NCBI GenBank assembly: GCA_963742925.1
Contig: CAVUNV010000007.1
Location: 160,131 to 224,130, forward strand
DNA length: 64,000 nucleotides
From: PALSA-612 sp963742925
GTDB taxonomy: Bacteria > Actinomycetota > Thermoleophilia > Gaiellales > Gaiellaceae
Direction: 5' to 3'
In this document: positions 26,303 through 34,409 of the stretch, piece by piece
Numbering within the stretch: position 1 is the stretch's first letter
Layout: each line of letters starts with the position of its first letter
Program-made: the position numbers and the translations under genes
The notes under the pieces: model-generated
Seen by the model: the letters and a program-made list of their open reading frames with translations, nothing else
What the model was told of the DNA's origin: nothing
The model's database searches: none

Positions 26303-26344
26303 GGCGCCGGTCACGCCGCCCCTACTAGAGCTAGGGTTTGCGCC

Positions 26345-26554
26345 GTGCGCGAGTACAACGTCCGGCTCGTGCTCTCCGACGGTTACTTCGTCGACGGCTT
26401 GTTCGTGTTCCGGGGTGAGAGCCTCCCCGAAGAGAATCAGGTCATCACCGTCGAGTCGAAGCGTGTTCCTCCCGAGCGTGCTCGCCGGGCACGTGTAGCG
26501 CGGGTGATGGAGCATGACGACGGCCTGCTGATTCACGCGACCGAGTTGAGATAG
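26345..26554 (+). CDS. Cassette gene D: small protein
   Basis: 69 aa from GTG 26345. MREYNVRLVLSDGYFVDGLF then FRGESLPEENQVITVESKRV, a basic stretch (PPERARRARVARV) and DGLLIHATELR. Same length as A and C and a comparable V-L-x-S-D-G opening, but only distantly similar if related. The upstream -10-like box is TAGGGT (26332-26337), 7 nt before the start, after TCACGC (26311-26316). Confidence 0.68.
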   Translation: MREYNVRLVLSDGYFVDGLFVFRGESLPEENQVITVESKRVPPERARRARVARVMEHDDGLLIHATELR

Positions 26555-26596
26555 CCCCATGGTCACGCCGCCCTCGTGTGCGGTAGAACACGTCCT

Positions 26597-26872
26597 GTGG
26601 CCGACTCAGGGATCACAGAGGTCGACGTCGAGACCAACAGACAGACGATTCGCGTCCCGGTGGAGCGGTTACGGGCGCTCGCCGACAAGCTGCATGCGGT
26701 TGACTCCGCCGCCAGTGTGCTCGCGAAGATCGAGGACGGGATCAAGAGCGGCACGGCGATCAGATTCACGAAGGATGAGAAGCCCTTGGTTTTGGCGGCG
26801 CTGTGGAACTGGCGACCCGGAGACATCGGTCTCGAGCTGTGGCGGTTGCGGAACGCGCTCGTGGACGAGTGA
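26597..26872 (+). CDS. Cassette gene E: small alpha-helical protein
   Basis: 91 aa from GTG 26597. It opens MADSGITEVDVETNRQTIRV, then RLRALADKLHAVDSAASVLA and ALWNWRPGDIGLELWRLRNA. Unlike A-C it is mostly helical, so the array mixes families under the same promoter plan: TCACGC (26563-26568), TAGAAC (26584-26589), 7 nt, start. It ends 2 nt before the convergent ATPase stop. No family recognised. Confidence 0.68.
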   Translation: MADSGITEVDVETNRQTIRVPVERLRALADKLHAVDSAASVLAKIEDGIKSGTAIRFTKDEKPLVLAALWNWRPGDIGLELWRLRNALVDE

Positions 26873-26874
26873 AC

Positions 26875-28325
26875 TCACGCGGCGCGCTCCACGTCGTCAA
26901 TGCCGAACTCGCCGATCTCCTCGAGGTAGTCGGCGGCGAGCGCAGCCGCAAGCGTGTCCCTGAGCGCGTCTCGCTCCTCGCGTGTTTGCAAGAGCTTTAG
27001 CGCGGCACGATAGGCCGGCACCGCCAACATCTGCGCCTTCTGCAGCGCCGTCACGCTGTCGACCTTCCGCGGACAACCAACTCGTGAACTGTCGGCCCGC
27101 TCGGTGTACTCCGTCTCGGTGATCAGACCGCGGCTGCCGACGTCGAGTAGGAAGGCGAGGAAGACGTCGTCGCCGGGCAGCGCCGGGTCGTCTCGCAGGC
27201 CGGACGAGGTTCGTCTCGAGGAGGTTCGTCCCCCCTTAGGGGGTGGGACGAGTAGACGAACCTCCTCGTTCGTGACATCACCCGGCGCAGGTTCGTCTAG
27301 GTTCGTCCCGAGCAGCGAGACGAACCCCGAAGCCGCTTCGGTGCTGAGGTTCCAGTAGTTGCCTCGTCCGGCTCGTCCCAACTCGCTCGCCGAACACTTT
27401 GTGATTCGTCTCGCCTCTTCGAGCCTCAGGAGGCTCTCGCGGATGCTTTGCCCACCCCCGGTGACGCGCTTTTCGACCACGTTCCCCGAGCTCCAACCGT
27501 GCTCCGAGAGGTAGCCGAGCACCCTCTCGTCGAGCTCGGCCTCGTTCACGTGCTTGACATCGACGAGGCGCAGCTCGAGCGCGTCCTCGTCCCAGTGGGC
27601 GGGCGTCTTCTTGAAGCCTTTGATGTTGTTGCCGCGCGCCTCGACGTAGAGCTTCTTGCCCTCGGCGTCGACGTAGATCCCGAACCGGATCGCGGCGCCT
27701 TTGTGGACACCGCCGTAGCCACGGAGCCGGCCGCGGTTCGAGTCGGTCGCCCACGGCATGTGGTCGACGATCAGGACGGTGCAGCCGGTCGGGTCGGCGA
27801 TCTCCCGCTTCAGCAGGACGATGATCTGCTCGGCCTCGCTGTCCTTCAGGTCGATCCCGAAGACGACCGAGTAGAACGAGTCGAGGATGAGCAAGTCGAG
27901 CCGGTGCTTCTCGACGGTGGCGCGCAAGCGCGCGAGATCATCGGGCAGGCTCAAGCCGACGTTGAGGAACCACCAGAGCGACAGGTCGGGCGGGCTCGGA
28001 TGTGCTCGCTCGAACAGGCGCACCCGCTCGATCTCCTTCCGGCGGGAGTCGTCCTGCCAGACGTAGCCGACCCGGCCGCTGGTGAGAACTGGCCGTCCGA
28101 GCACTTCTCGGCGCCGGATGCGACACGGACGGCGATCGCCTGCGCGAGGAAGCTCTTATGCGTCTCTGGGACGCCGGCGATCGTGCCGACAGCCCCGGCC
28201 GGGATCATGTCCTCGACGAGGTAGCGCTCGTCCGCGGGCAGTTCGAGCTCGAGCACGTCGGCGTGCGTGAGCCCCTCGAACGGCTCGCCGGTCGTGAACG
28301 GGATGTTGGCGAACTCGTCCGTCAT
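26875..28325 (-). CDS. RecA-fold AAA ATPase (RepA/AAA_25-like) of E2, single frameshift
   Basis: Start ATG 28325: MTDEFANIPFTTGEPFEGLT, then AGAVGTIAGVPETHKSFLAQ, an unusual Walker A with ETHKS in place of GxGKS/T, and LDLLILDSFYSVVFGIDLKD (Walker B), LIVDHMPWATDSNRGRLRGYG. This matches RepA-like/DnaB-like helicases of mobile elements (AAA_25). The frame changes near 28102 (VASGAE to VLGRPVLTSGRVGYVWQDD). A winged-helix-like section (GYLSEHGWSSGNVVEKRVTG) and a long tail follow. Likely loads or drives replication of the element. About 480 aa. Confidence 0.82.
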
Positions 28326-28638
28326 CGTGGCGCCTCGCCCCCGAGTAGGCGACGCAACTCCTGGGTGCGCTCGTCGACGTCCTCGAGTGCGAAGAGGACA
28401 GCCTTATCCTCGACCGCGCCGAAGGCGATGTTGGCGCGGTAGCGGTCGGCGACGGTCGGCTGGAGGATCGCGTCGAGCCGATCGACCTGCTCAACGATGC
28501 GCCAGACCAAGAACCCGTCGTAGCTGTCGGCGTCCAAGCGGCGGCGAAGCCTCCAACGTCGGCGGCGAGCGCGTTCAGGCGACGAAGCAGCGGTGCAGCG
28601 GGCGCGCTCGCAGGAGCCGCTGCTATCGTGCTTGGCAA
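28322..28638 (-). CDS. Hypothetical helical protein upstream of the ATPase (frameshift)
   Basis: The C-terminal frame reads DADSYDGFLVWRIVEQVDRL then AILQPTVADRYRANIAFGAV and EDVDERTQELRRLLGGEAPR. The upstream frame supplies LLRRLNALAADVGGFAAA, so one shift near 28535 seems needed; TTG 28638 is a possible start without a good ribosome site. Its stop overlaps the ATPase start by 4 nt, arguing for one operon. No family recognised. Confidence 0.5.
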
Positions 28639-28696
28639 CGGCGATGAGTTGGTGGCGTGGCGGCCTTGCAGGGCCGCTTCGTCTTTCACGGAACGC

Positions 28697-28907
28697 TCAC
28701 CGCCCGCGGCTCCGTTCGAGGTAGGCGTCCAGATCCTCTGGCCGGAACTTGCGCCGTTTGCCGACACGGATCTGCTTGCAAGTCGCCTGCGCGAAGCAGT
28801 CGGTAGATGGTCGATCGCTCGACGCCGAGAACGCGCGCAGTCTCGTTGACGCTGAGCACAGGTGCGGGCCGAAGAGGCCTGTAGTCTTGTGGCGCAGAAT
28901 GGGTCAT
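28697..28907 (-). CDS. Excisionase/MerR-type HTH regulator (frameshift)
   Basis: ATG 28907. PVLSVNETARVLGVERSTIY then RLLRAGDLQ is a clear HTH_17 helix-turn-helix. Removing one base near 28773 continues as QIRVGKRRKFRPEDLDAYLE, the expected wing, ending RSRGR at 28697. About 69 aa. Second excisionase-like protein of E2, placed at the start of the replication operon, so more likely a repressor of the divergent gene than an excisionase. Confidence 0.8.
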
Positions 28908-29480
28908 GCCGATATGAAAGCCGCGGTTGGACCAGGCTCCCGCAAAGTTGACGCCGACTTCATTCGCAAGGCCGCGGCTCGACGAGCTGCACTCCTCCAA
29001 GAGTCGATTTTGGCCGGCAATTCGAACTGTCGTTCCGCGCTAGGAGTCCTCTTTGACCACTTCGCGCACGTGCTCTTCTATGACCAGGAAGACTCAGGAA
29101 GTTGGGTCTTCGAGGCCCAGGGCAAGCAGGTCATCGGCGCGGCCGAGACGGTTCTAGTCGGCGTTCAAGAGCAGCTGTTACGGCGACGCGAGTTCTCGAT
29201 TGACGAACCGGAGCGAGGAGTTCGTTTCGAGTTAGCGTTCCAGAGGCACGGGGCAATTCGCGCCATAAAGGATCGGATGGTGGCCTCGGAAGCCAAGCGG
29301 CTCGACCTAAATGCAACTGGCCCAAGACCGCTGACGGTCTGCATAGGCGTGGACCTAAAGCGCTCCAACGGTCCGAAGCTGCCTTGTCTCCCATTCCTCG
29401 GAAGCAAGGTCATTGAATGTCCCGATGGGATATTTAAGAAGCGCTCATATTCCTGCGCCCCCATGCTTCCGAGTCTTTGA
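28899..29480 (+). CDS. Hypothetical protein, divergent from the HTH gene
   Basis: 193 aa if starting at ATG 28899, or 188 aa from ATG 28914. Readable features: SRKVDADFIRKAAARRAALL, GVLFDHFAHVLFYDQEDSGS, WVFEAQGKQVIGAAETVLVG and LTVCIGVDLKRSNGPKLPCL. It looks like a compact alpha/beta protein; no family recognised. Its 5' end overlaps or nearly touches the minus-strand HTH start. Codon use is less GC-biased than in host genes, consistent with transferred cargo. Possible accessory (defence or lysogenic conversion) gene, but that is only a guess. Confidence 0.6.
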   Translation: MGHADMKAAVGPGSRKVDADFIRKAAARRAALLQESILAGNSNCRSALGVLFDHFAHVLFYDQEDSGSWVFEAQGKQVIGAAETVLVGVQEQLLRRREFSIDEPERGVRFELAFQRHGAIRAIKDRMVASEAKRLDLNATGPRPLTVCIGVDLKRSNGPKLPCLPFLGSKVIECPDGIFKKRSYSCAPMLPSL

Positions 29481-29650
29481 GGACACGACACAGACGAGTC
29501 GGCACCCGTGGGTGTTTTGGTGTCGGGACTGCAGCGCGCGGCGAACCCGGGACGCCGAGAAGGCGACAAAGCTGCACCGGCAGCGCTTCGGCATCTGCTA
29601 GCCCGTCAACTTTGCCGGACCGAGCGATTGAACACGCTTCCATATGAAGC

Positions 29651-29854
29651 GTGTTCTCAACAGTTGCGAACCAAGCACAACAGGAACCGGGCAGCCCACA
29701 GGCGTTCCTCTCTGCAGCTGTTGAGCCAGAGCTAAAGCAGGCTCTCGTCGAGAGAGCGGCGGCGAACGAGCGCAGCACCTCGGCCGAGTTGCGGATCGCA
29801 GTCCGCGAGCACCTCGAGCGTGAACGACAGCCGGAGGAGGTGCAGCAGCGATGA
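29651..29854 (+). CDS. Ribbon-helix-helix (Arc/CopG-like) protein
   Basis: 67 aa. QAFLSAAVEPELKQALVERA then AANERSTSAELRIAVREHLE is a typical RHH fold: a beta strand followed by two helices with the S-T-S-A-E-L turn. Such proteins are small DNA-binding repressors or antitoxins. The next tiny ORF starts within its stop (ATGA). No toxin is recognisable next door, so a regulator of the packaging module is the simpler reading. Confidence 0.7.
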   Translation: MFSTVANQAQQEPGSPQAFLSAAVEPELKQALVERAAANERSTSAELRIAVREHLERERQPEEVQQR

Positions 29855-29961
29855 CCACGACTCGAGCGCAGCTTCGCGAGGCCGTCGACGACAAGCAGTT
29901 CCTCGAGCATCGCAGCTGGCTTTCCGGGTGGCTTGCCGGCCGCTCAGGCGTTCATGCGTAA
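29851..29961 (+). CDS. 36-aa ORF coupled to the RHH gene
   Basis: ATG 29851 overlaps the RHH stop as ATGA. Encodes MTTTRAQLREAVDDKQFLEH then RSWLSGWLAGRSGVHA, probably one amphipathic helix. Coupling is the main reason to list it; it could also be the start of the following frameshifted gene. Confidence 0.4.
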   Translation: MTTTRAQLREAVDDKQFLEHRSWLSGWLAGRSGVHA

Positions 29962-30235
29962 CAACGACGTGATCCGCGGCGGTCAACCGATCCTCCTCCG
30001 TGAAGTGGTCCGCCGAGGACGCCAGGCTGGCCGAGGAGCTGCGCGTGCGCCGGGAGACACTCGCAGAGCTCGACGCCAGCGCCAGACAACGCGCAGCCTG
30101 CGAGAGCGCCGGCTCCGCGCTGAGCTGCATGTACGCGAGCGAATTTCCAGGCTTGCCGCCGAGGACAAGCGACGCACGGCAACGCCAGCGCGATCTCAGC
30201 CGAAGCCGCATCTGTACCGGCGAGAGACGCCCTGA
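29954..30235 (+). CDS. Charged coiled-coil-like protein (frameshifted)
   Basis: ATG 29954 (MRNNDVIRGGQPILLR). In the next frame SAEDARLAEELRVRRETLAE is plainly helical coding sequence, and the first frame resumes with RAELHVRERISRLAAEDKRR and ends LYRRETP. Two shifts (about 30005 and 30095) seem needed. Heptad-like charged sequence suggests a coiled coil. It overlaps the next gene's ATG by one base. Function unknown. Confidence 0.45.
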   Translation: MRNNDVIRGGQPILLREVVRRGRQAGRGAARAPGDTRRARRQRQTTRSLRERRLRAELHVRERISRLAAEDKRRTATPARSQPKPHLYRRETP

Positions 30236-30810
30236 TGACAAGTGCATCCTCGCCAGTGTGGACGCTGCCAGGGTCGACGGCAACTCTCGACCCGGCAGAT
30301 CCCGACGTTCAATCCACGGCGCGCCACGAGGTGGCTCACGTGGCCGCAGCGCACCTGCTCGGCTGGAAGTCGTCGAAGTTCAGCTGATGGGCAAAGGCCG
30401 CAGGGAGGCGGGGGCTTGCAGGGTGCTTGCACCCCGGAAATCGATGCAATCGCTTCGCAGTCGGCAGTACGCAGTCATGCTCCTCGCCGCCCGCGCTCAC
30501 ACCGGCTGGACGTGGGACGACGGCGACCGCGGTGACCGGTGGCAGGTGCATAAGACGCTCGATCAGATCAGCGACAGCCTGATGCGCCTCGGCCTGCTCA
30601 AAGACGCGGCCAATGGGAGGCGGAGCAGATGGTGAAGTCCCCGAGGTTCCGTGCGATCGCCGCTGTGTCGAGGAAGCTCTGCTCCTCAAGGGCCGACTCG
30701 GTGTGAGCGAGGTCGGCCGCTGCTCCGTCACGCCAGTCGCGAGCACGCGAGGGCATCGTGAGGCTGACGGCACAGTCCTCCGGCGCGGGTGGCCTATCTC
30801 CTGGGCGTGA
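30235..30810 (+). CDS. M41-like (FtsH-type) mini metallopeptidase, frameshifted
   Basis: ATG 30235. STARHEVAHVAAAHLLGWK contains the HExxH zinc motif in the arrangement of FtsH M41 peptidases (RHExxH...LLGW). Continuing through other frames gives VVEVQLMGKG, TPEIDAIASQSA, MLLAARAHTGW and GDRGDRWQVHKTLDQISDSL, then MVKSPRFRAIAAVSRKL and LLKGRLGVSEVGR, close to the M41 C-terminal plan (third ligand Asp region, then A..LL...G.L...EV). At least three shifts (about 30375, 30430, 30610) are required. No AAA domain is present. Role within a phage module unknown. Confidence 0.55.
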
Positions 30811-30843
30811 CGGGCGCTGCGCGTCTCATCCTCGCGTGATCCC

Positions 30844-31307
30844 GTGCCCGCGCCGGCCAAAACTCCTAGCGCTAACGCTCACTCGCAGCTGAGTGCGTCG
30901 TCGCCTGCCTCACCTGCGGCCAACCGTGCACACCGGCCCACGCTGCACCAGCACACCCGCGCGCGAGAGGATGGACGCACCGCAAGGCGGCGACCGAGAT
31001 CCGCGCGCAATCCTGTCTGCTACCTCTGCCATCTCCCCGAGCGACACGACGATCGATTCGTCGCGACCACCTAGTACGTCGAGTCGACGGCGGCGCGACT
31101 GCACTGTCCAACCTCGCCGCCTGCCATACGAGCTGCCACGCTCGACGGCACGCCACCCAAGGGGTACCTCGACTCGCGTGGCGCGCGCGGATCACGGCCA
31201 CGACCCCGCCTCGTCTCGCGATGTGACGAGCGCGGATCGGTGAAGTGGCCGGGCGTGTGCGAAGTCGCGGAAGCCGGCGAGACGCTCCGACGCCGAAATC
31301 GCCCTGA
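30844..31307 (+). CDS. HNH endonuclease of the packaging module (frameshifted)
   Basis: Fragments in three frames assemble to a phage HNH nuclease: VHTGPRCT, then a basic linker, NPVCYLCHLP (first zinc knuckle) and DHLVRRVDGGATALSNLAAC then HTSCHARRHATQG (DH catalytic motif, N, second knuckle CxxC/H). HNH nucleases directly upstream of terminase genes are standard in HK97-like phages, where they assist DNA packaging. Start uncertain; GTG 30844 is a candidate. Shifts near 30930 and 31065. Confidence 0.72.
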
Positions 31308-31310
31308 AGA

Positions 31311-31631
31311 GTGACGATCTGCCGGCTGCTGGGTGCGTTGCCGGTTCCAGGTGGCGGGGAAGGCGAGCGCGCAGGAGCAGTTGTTGTGGCTCGAGTTGTG
31401 GCAGTTGCCGATCGCGAGCGTGGTGGGAGACGCAGGATCTCGCCGAGCGTCGTCTGCCGCTATGTCCAGTTGGCGCTGGAGAAGCCTGAGCACGCGACGG
31501 TGGGCCAGCTCGAGCGCGAGCTCGGCTTGACGCCGGCGGCGATGCTGAGGATGCGGCTGCTGGTTGAGCAACCCGAGCCGACGCTCGAGGCGCTGCCCGA
31601 TCCTTACCGGCACCTTCGGGTCGCGAAGTGA
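31311..31631 (+). CDS. Putative phage terminase small subunit (frameshifted)
   Basis: Between the HNH and TerL genes. One frame gives KASAQEQLLWLELWQLPIAS; another gives CRYVQLALEKPEHATVGQLE then RELGLTPAAMLRMRLLVEQP and PYRHLRVAK. The W-x-x-W...PIAS-W segment followed by helices and an LGLTPAAMLRMR motif is like P27-type small terminases. At least two shifts (about 31350, 31425). The stop overlaps the TerL GTG by 4 nt. Identification rests partly on position. Confidence 0.6.
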   Translation: MTICRLLGALPVPGGGEGERAGAVVVARVVAVADRERGGRRRISPSVVCRYVQLALEKPEHATVGQLERELGLTPAAMLRMRLLVEQPEPTLEALPDPYRHLRVAK

Positions 31632-33098
31632 AGTCGCGCGGCTGGGAGGTTCTCTCCTGGTCGCATCAGTTTCTGCCGTCGCCGTCTGACCCGGCGCAGC
31701 CGCTCGTCCTCTCGGATGAGCAGGCCAGGTTTGTGGTCGCGTTCTACGAGGTCGACGAGTTCGGCGTGTACGTGTATCGGCGTGGGGCGATCGAGGCGGC
31801 GAAGGGCTGGGGCAAGTCGCCGCTGGGTGCGGTGTTGGCGTTGGCGGAGTTCGCGGGGCCGACGGCGGCGCCTGTTCCGTGGGTTCAGATAGCCGGCGTC
31901 GCCGAGGACCAGGCGGTGTCGAACGTGTACTCGATTGTGTGGCAGATGCTCTCGGAGAGCGACGGGCACGCGGCCCGTGAGCTCGGGATCGACCTCGGCC
32001 GCGGCCGTCTCTACTTGAAGGCGAACCCTGGGGCGAAGCTGGAGGCGGTGTCGAGCGCGTGGGGGACGCGGGAGGGGCAGCGGGTGACGTTCGCGTTGAT
32101 GGACGAGACGCATCACTACTTGAAGGCGAACGGCGGGCACAGGTTGGCGCGGGTGCTGCGCCGAAACGCGGCCAAGGTCGACGGCAGGACGCTCGAGTTG
32201 GCGAACGCCCCGGAGATCGGCGAGGGGAGCGTTGCGGAGATGACGGAGGCCGACTTCGACGCCGGTCATCCGGGGATCCTGTTCCACGCTCGCCGGCCGT
32301 CGGCGGAGCCGACACCCGACATGGACGATGGGACGCTGCTCGGGTTGCTCGACGCGGTGTATGCGGGGGCGCCGTGGGTTGACACGGCCAGGCTGCTCCG
32401 TGAGATCCGTGATCCCGCCGTGCCGTGGATGGAGTCGCTCCGGTTCTACTTCAACGCGCCGGGATCAGGCGTGATGGCCGCCGTCGACCCCGTTGTTTGG
32501 GCGGCGCTCGCCGAGCGAGCGGGAACTCGTCGACGGTGAGGCGATCGCGCTCGGGTTTGACGGCAGCCACAGCCACGACGGAACCGCGCTTGTCGGGTGC
32601 ACGATGGACGGGTGGCTGTTCCCCGTCGAGATCCTCGAGCGCCCGCTGGGCGCCGGCGACGACTTCCGCATCGACCGCCAACGTATCCACCGGGCGCTCG
32701 ACTACATGATGGGCAAGTACGACGTGAAGTACCTGTTCTGTGATCCGTGGCAGTGGCAGTCAGAGCTCGACGGGTGGGGGGAACGTTGGCCCGGGAAGAT
32801 CGTCGAGTGGCCGACCAACTTCACGCGAAGGATGGCGACGGCGGTCGACAGGTTCCGCAGCGCGGCTGCGATCGGGGTCCTGAGCCATGACGGCGACTCC
32901 GATCTCACGCGGCACGTGCTGAACGCCCGGCTGCGGGCCGCCGGCCGTGACCTGGACGACCGCGGCGTCTACACGTTGGAGAAAGCCGGCCCCGGCCGGC
33001 TGATCGACGGCTGTGTGGCCGCGGTGCTCGCGTTCGAGGCCGTCGCCCAGATTGAGAACCCGCCGCCCGAGTTCTTCCCGATGGCCGTGTTCGCATGA
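31628..33098 (+). CDS. Phage terminase large subunit (single frameshift)
   Basis: GTG 31628. ATPase part: QARFVVAFYEVDEFGVYVYR, Walker A-like IEAAKGWGKSPLGAVLALAE and Walker B VTFALMDETHHYLKANGG. Nuclease part: ALGFDGSHSHDGTALVGC and KYLFCDPWQWQSELDGWGER carry the acidic metal ligands, then VEWPTNFTRRMATAVDRFRS. The frame changes near 32515 (WAALAE to RELVDGEAIALGF). The protein cuts and pumps DNA into proheads. About 489 aa, normal size. It shows E2 can probably package DNA if a capsid is supplied. Confidence 0.9.
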
Positions 33099-33286
33099 CC
33101 GAGAAGCCGAAGAAGACGGTTGTGGTCCCCGAGGGATTCGAGCCGACCAAGGAAGAGTCCGTGTTCCCGATGGCCGTGTTCGTAGGCCGGGATGACGATC
33201 CCGGCCGCGACGTGTCGCAGCCGGTTTGCCTGGACGCTGAGGGTAGGCCGGTCTACGCGCCGCGCGGGTCCCGGGTGCGGCTATGA
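33095..33286 (+). CDS. 63-aa protein coupled to TerL
   Basis: ATG overlaps the TerL stop. MTEKPKKTVVVPEGFEPTKE then ESVFPMAVFVGRDDDPGRDV. The six residues FPMAVF repeat the TerL C-terminus because of a 19-nt exact duplication (33075-33093 and 33164-33182). No family recognised; in phages this position often holds a portal gene, which is missing here. Confidence 0.6.
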   Translation: MTEKPKKTVVVPEGFEPTKEESVFPMAVFVGRDDDPGRDVSQPVCLDAEGRPVYAPRGSRVRL

Positions 33287-33334
33287 GGACCGAGCGGAAG
33301 AGCCCGTGGCGCTATCCGGCCGTCTCTCCAGCGA

Positions 33335-33529
33335 CTAGAGCTTGGACCCTCGGATGAGGCGGAACTCGCGTCGCCGCTTGATGGCCTCCAGTCTCCGCTC
33401 CGTTTCCCGTTCGGGTTCGTCGTAGACCCGTTGAAGCAGCTTGACCAGATCGAGACCCTCGTCCGGCTCAGCAGGGGGCTTCCGGTCGGGGACGGGAGGA
33501 AGAGGTGAAAGGTGAGGAATGAAAGGCAC
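33335..33529 (-). CDS. Hypothetical 64-aa protein, convergent to the terminase operon
   Basis: MPFIPHLSPLPPVPDRKPPA then EPDEGLDLVKLLQRVYDEPE and RETERRLEAIKRRREFRLIR. Proline-rich start then a charged helix. Composition looks coding, but no family or strong ribosome site is seen. Confidence 0.45.
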   Translation of the reverse strand: MPFIPHLSPLPPVPDRKPPAEPDEGLDLVKLLQRVYDEPERETERRLEAIKRRREFRLIRGSKL

Positions 33530-34139
33530 GTAGACCTACCACTCACTCAGACACACTTCGCGCTTCCTGTCGTCCCCCAGGAGAGTGAATGGGTGAGGGC
33601 CGCCGAGCTGCTCGGCCCGGCTACCCGCTCGCGTTGCCGGCAAGTCCCCACCCCAGACCCACGTTTCGCCACACTTCCAATTGCAGGGTGGGATGTGGCT
33701 GCCTGCCCCAGCCCACCCTGCCTCGTCAGAAAGCCGAACCCGGCAGCTGGCCGCAGAAGGGAATAGGGGGTCCCGACTCTGCGCCTCTTCCGAAGAGGCC
33801 ACCGGATCCGGCCGGCGCAGCATACGACGAGGGCGGCAGCGGCAGGGTTTAGGCCGTGCCGCCAAACCGATTCTGCCAGGCCGTTTCTACTCGGGCGCCG
33901 CGGCTACTTCCAGAGCGAGCGCAGGAAATCGCCCCGGCTCAGTGCCCCGCGTGCCTCTACCTTCTTGCGGCGGGAAGAGACCACGGCGACCACTGTGTTA
34001 GCAAGCCTCGAGAGTCCCAACATGTCGCAAAGGTACCTCGACTCGCGAATGGGGCGCGTCCCGCTCTCCGCCCGGCGGGTTTTCTCGGCCTACTGGCTCA
34101 CCGTCCATACTGTGGTCTCCCCCACCAAGGGAGGCGGGT
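33530..34139. other. 610-bp stretch without a supported gene
   Basis: ORFs in all frames look like low-quality shadows. It holds repeat copy 1 (33738-33830) with a hairpin gcctcttc-c-gaagaggc at 33783-33799 and a 16-mer GGTACCTCGACTCGCG (34032-34047) also present at 31163. Confidence 0.5.
33738..33830. repeat. E2 dispersed repeat, copy 1
   Basis: Shares with 34700-34810 the ordered blocks cccggcag, ctggccgcaga, actctg, gcctct, gaggc, ccaccgga, ccggcc and agcatacgacg. Diverged, non-coding, each with a possible stem-loop in the middle. Confidence 0.6.
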
Positions 34140-34340
34140 ATGGAAGGCGTGTACGAAACCTTGTCGGCGCGGGTCGACGAGCTGCTCGCAGCTCACAAAG
34201 GTCCGTTTCTGTCGACAACCGGCACACATTCGGCGATCAAAGAGCTCATCGCACGGAGCGATCGGCATGAGAAAGCCCTCCGTGAGATAGCGCGCGAAGT
34301 CGAGGAGTTGGCCGCCCGCCAGTCGGTTGCCGCTGGGTAG
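34140..34340 (+). CDS. Small coiled-coil protein, paralog of 37931-38146
   Basis: 66 aa with a good ribosome site (aagggaggcgggt before ATG). VYETLSARVDELLAAHKGPF, then HSAIKELIARSDRHEKALRE and IAREVEELAARQ. The pattern ETLxxRVDxLL ... EKAxREIAxEVxxL recurs in the protein at 37931-38146, in the older tandem remnant. Predicted helical; function unknown. Confidence 0.65.
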   Translation: MEGVYETLSARVDELLAAHKGPFLSTTGTHSAIKELIARSDRHEKALREIAREVEELAARQSVAAG

Positions 34341-34409
34341 GCGTCCACCACCACGCCGCTCGAGAAGAGGCGCGAGGAGGGGCTGATCGCGGCTTAGAAA
34401 GTGCTCACT

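Larger units (their letters stand above)
25546..26880 (+). repeat. Repeated intergenic module of the cassette array
   Basis: Each junction has the same layout: stop codon, 2-8 nt, TCACGC, spacer of about 15-25 nt, a -10-like hexamer (TAGAAC three times, TACAAC, TAGGGT), 7-9 nt, start codon. TCACGC copies are at 25776, 26049, 26311, 26563 and 26875. The 16-mer TCACGCGGCGCGCTCC occurs exactly after genes A and E (25776, 26875). Not a CRISPR: units are irregular and coding. Confidence 0.75.

Noticed and set aside
25546..26880. CRISPR-like repeats
   Set aside because: Units are irregular in spacing and enclose ORFs; no uniform repeat-spacer structure or cas genes.
29651..29961. RHH gene and tiny ORF as a toxin-antitoxin pair
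   Set aside because: The 36-aa product has no recognisable toxin fold, and it may belong to the next frameshifted gene.
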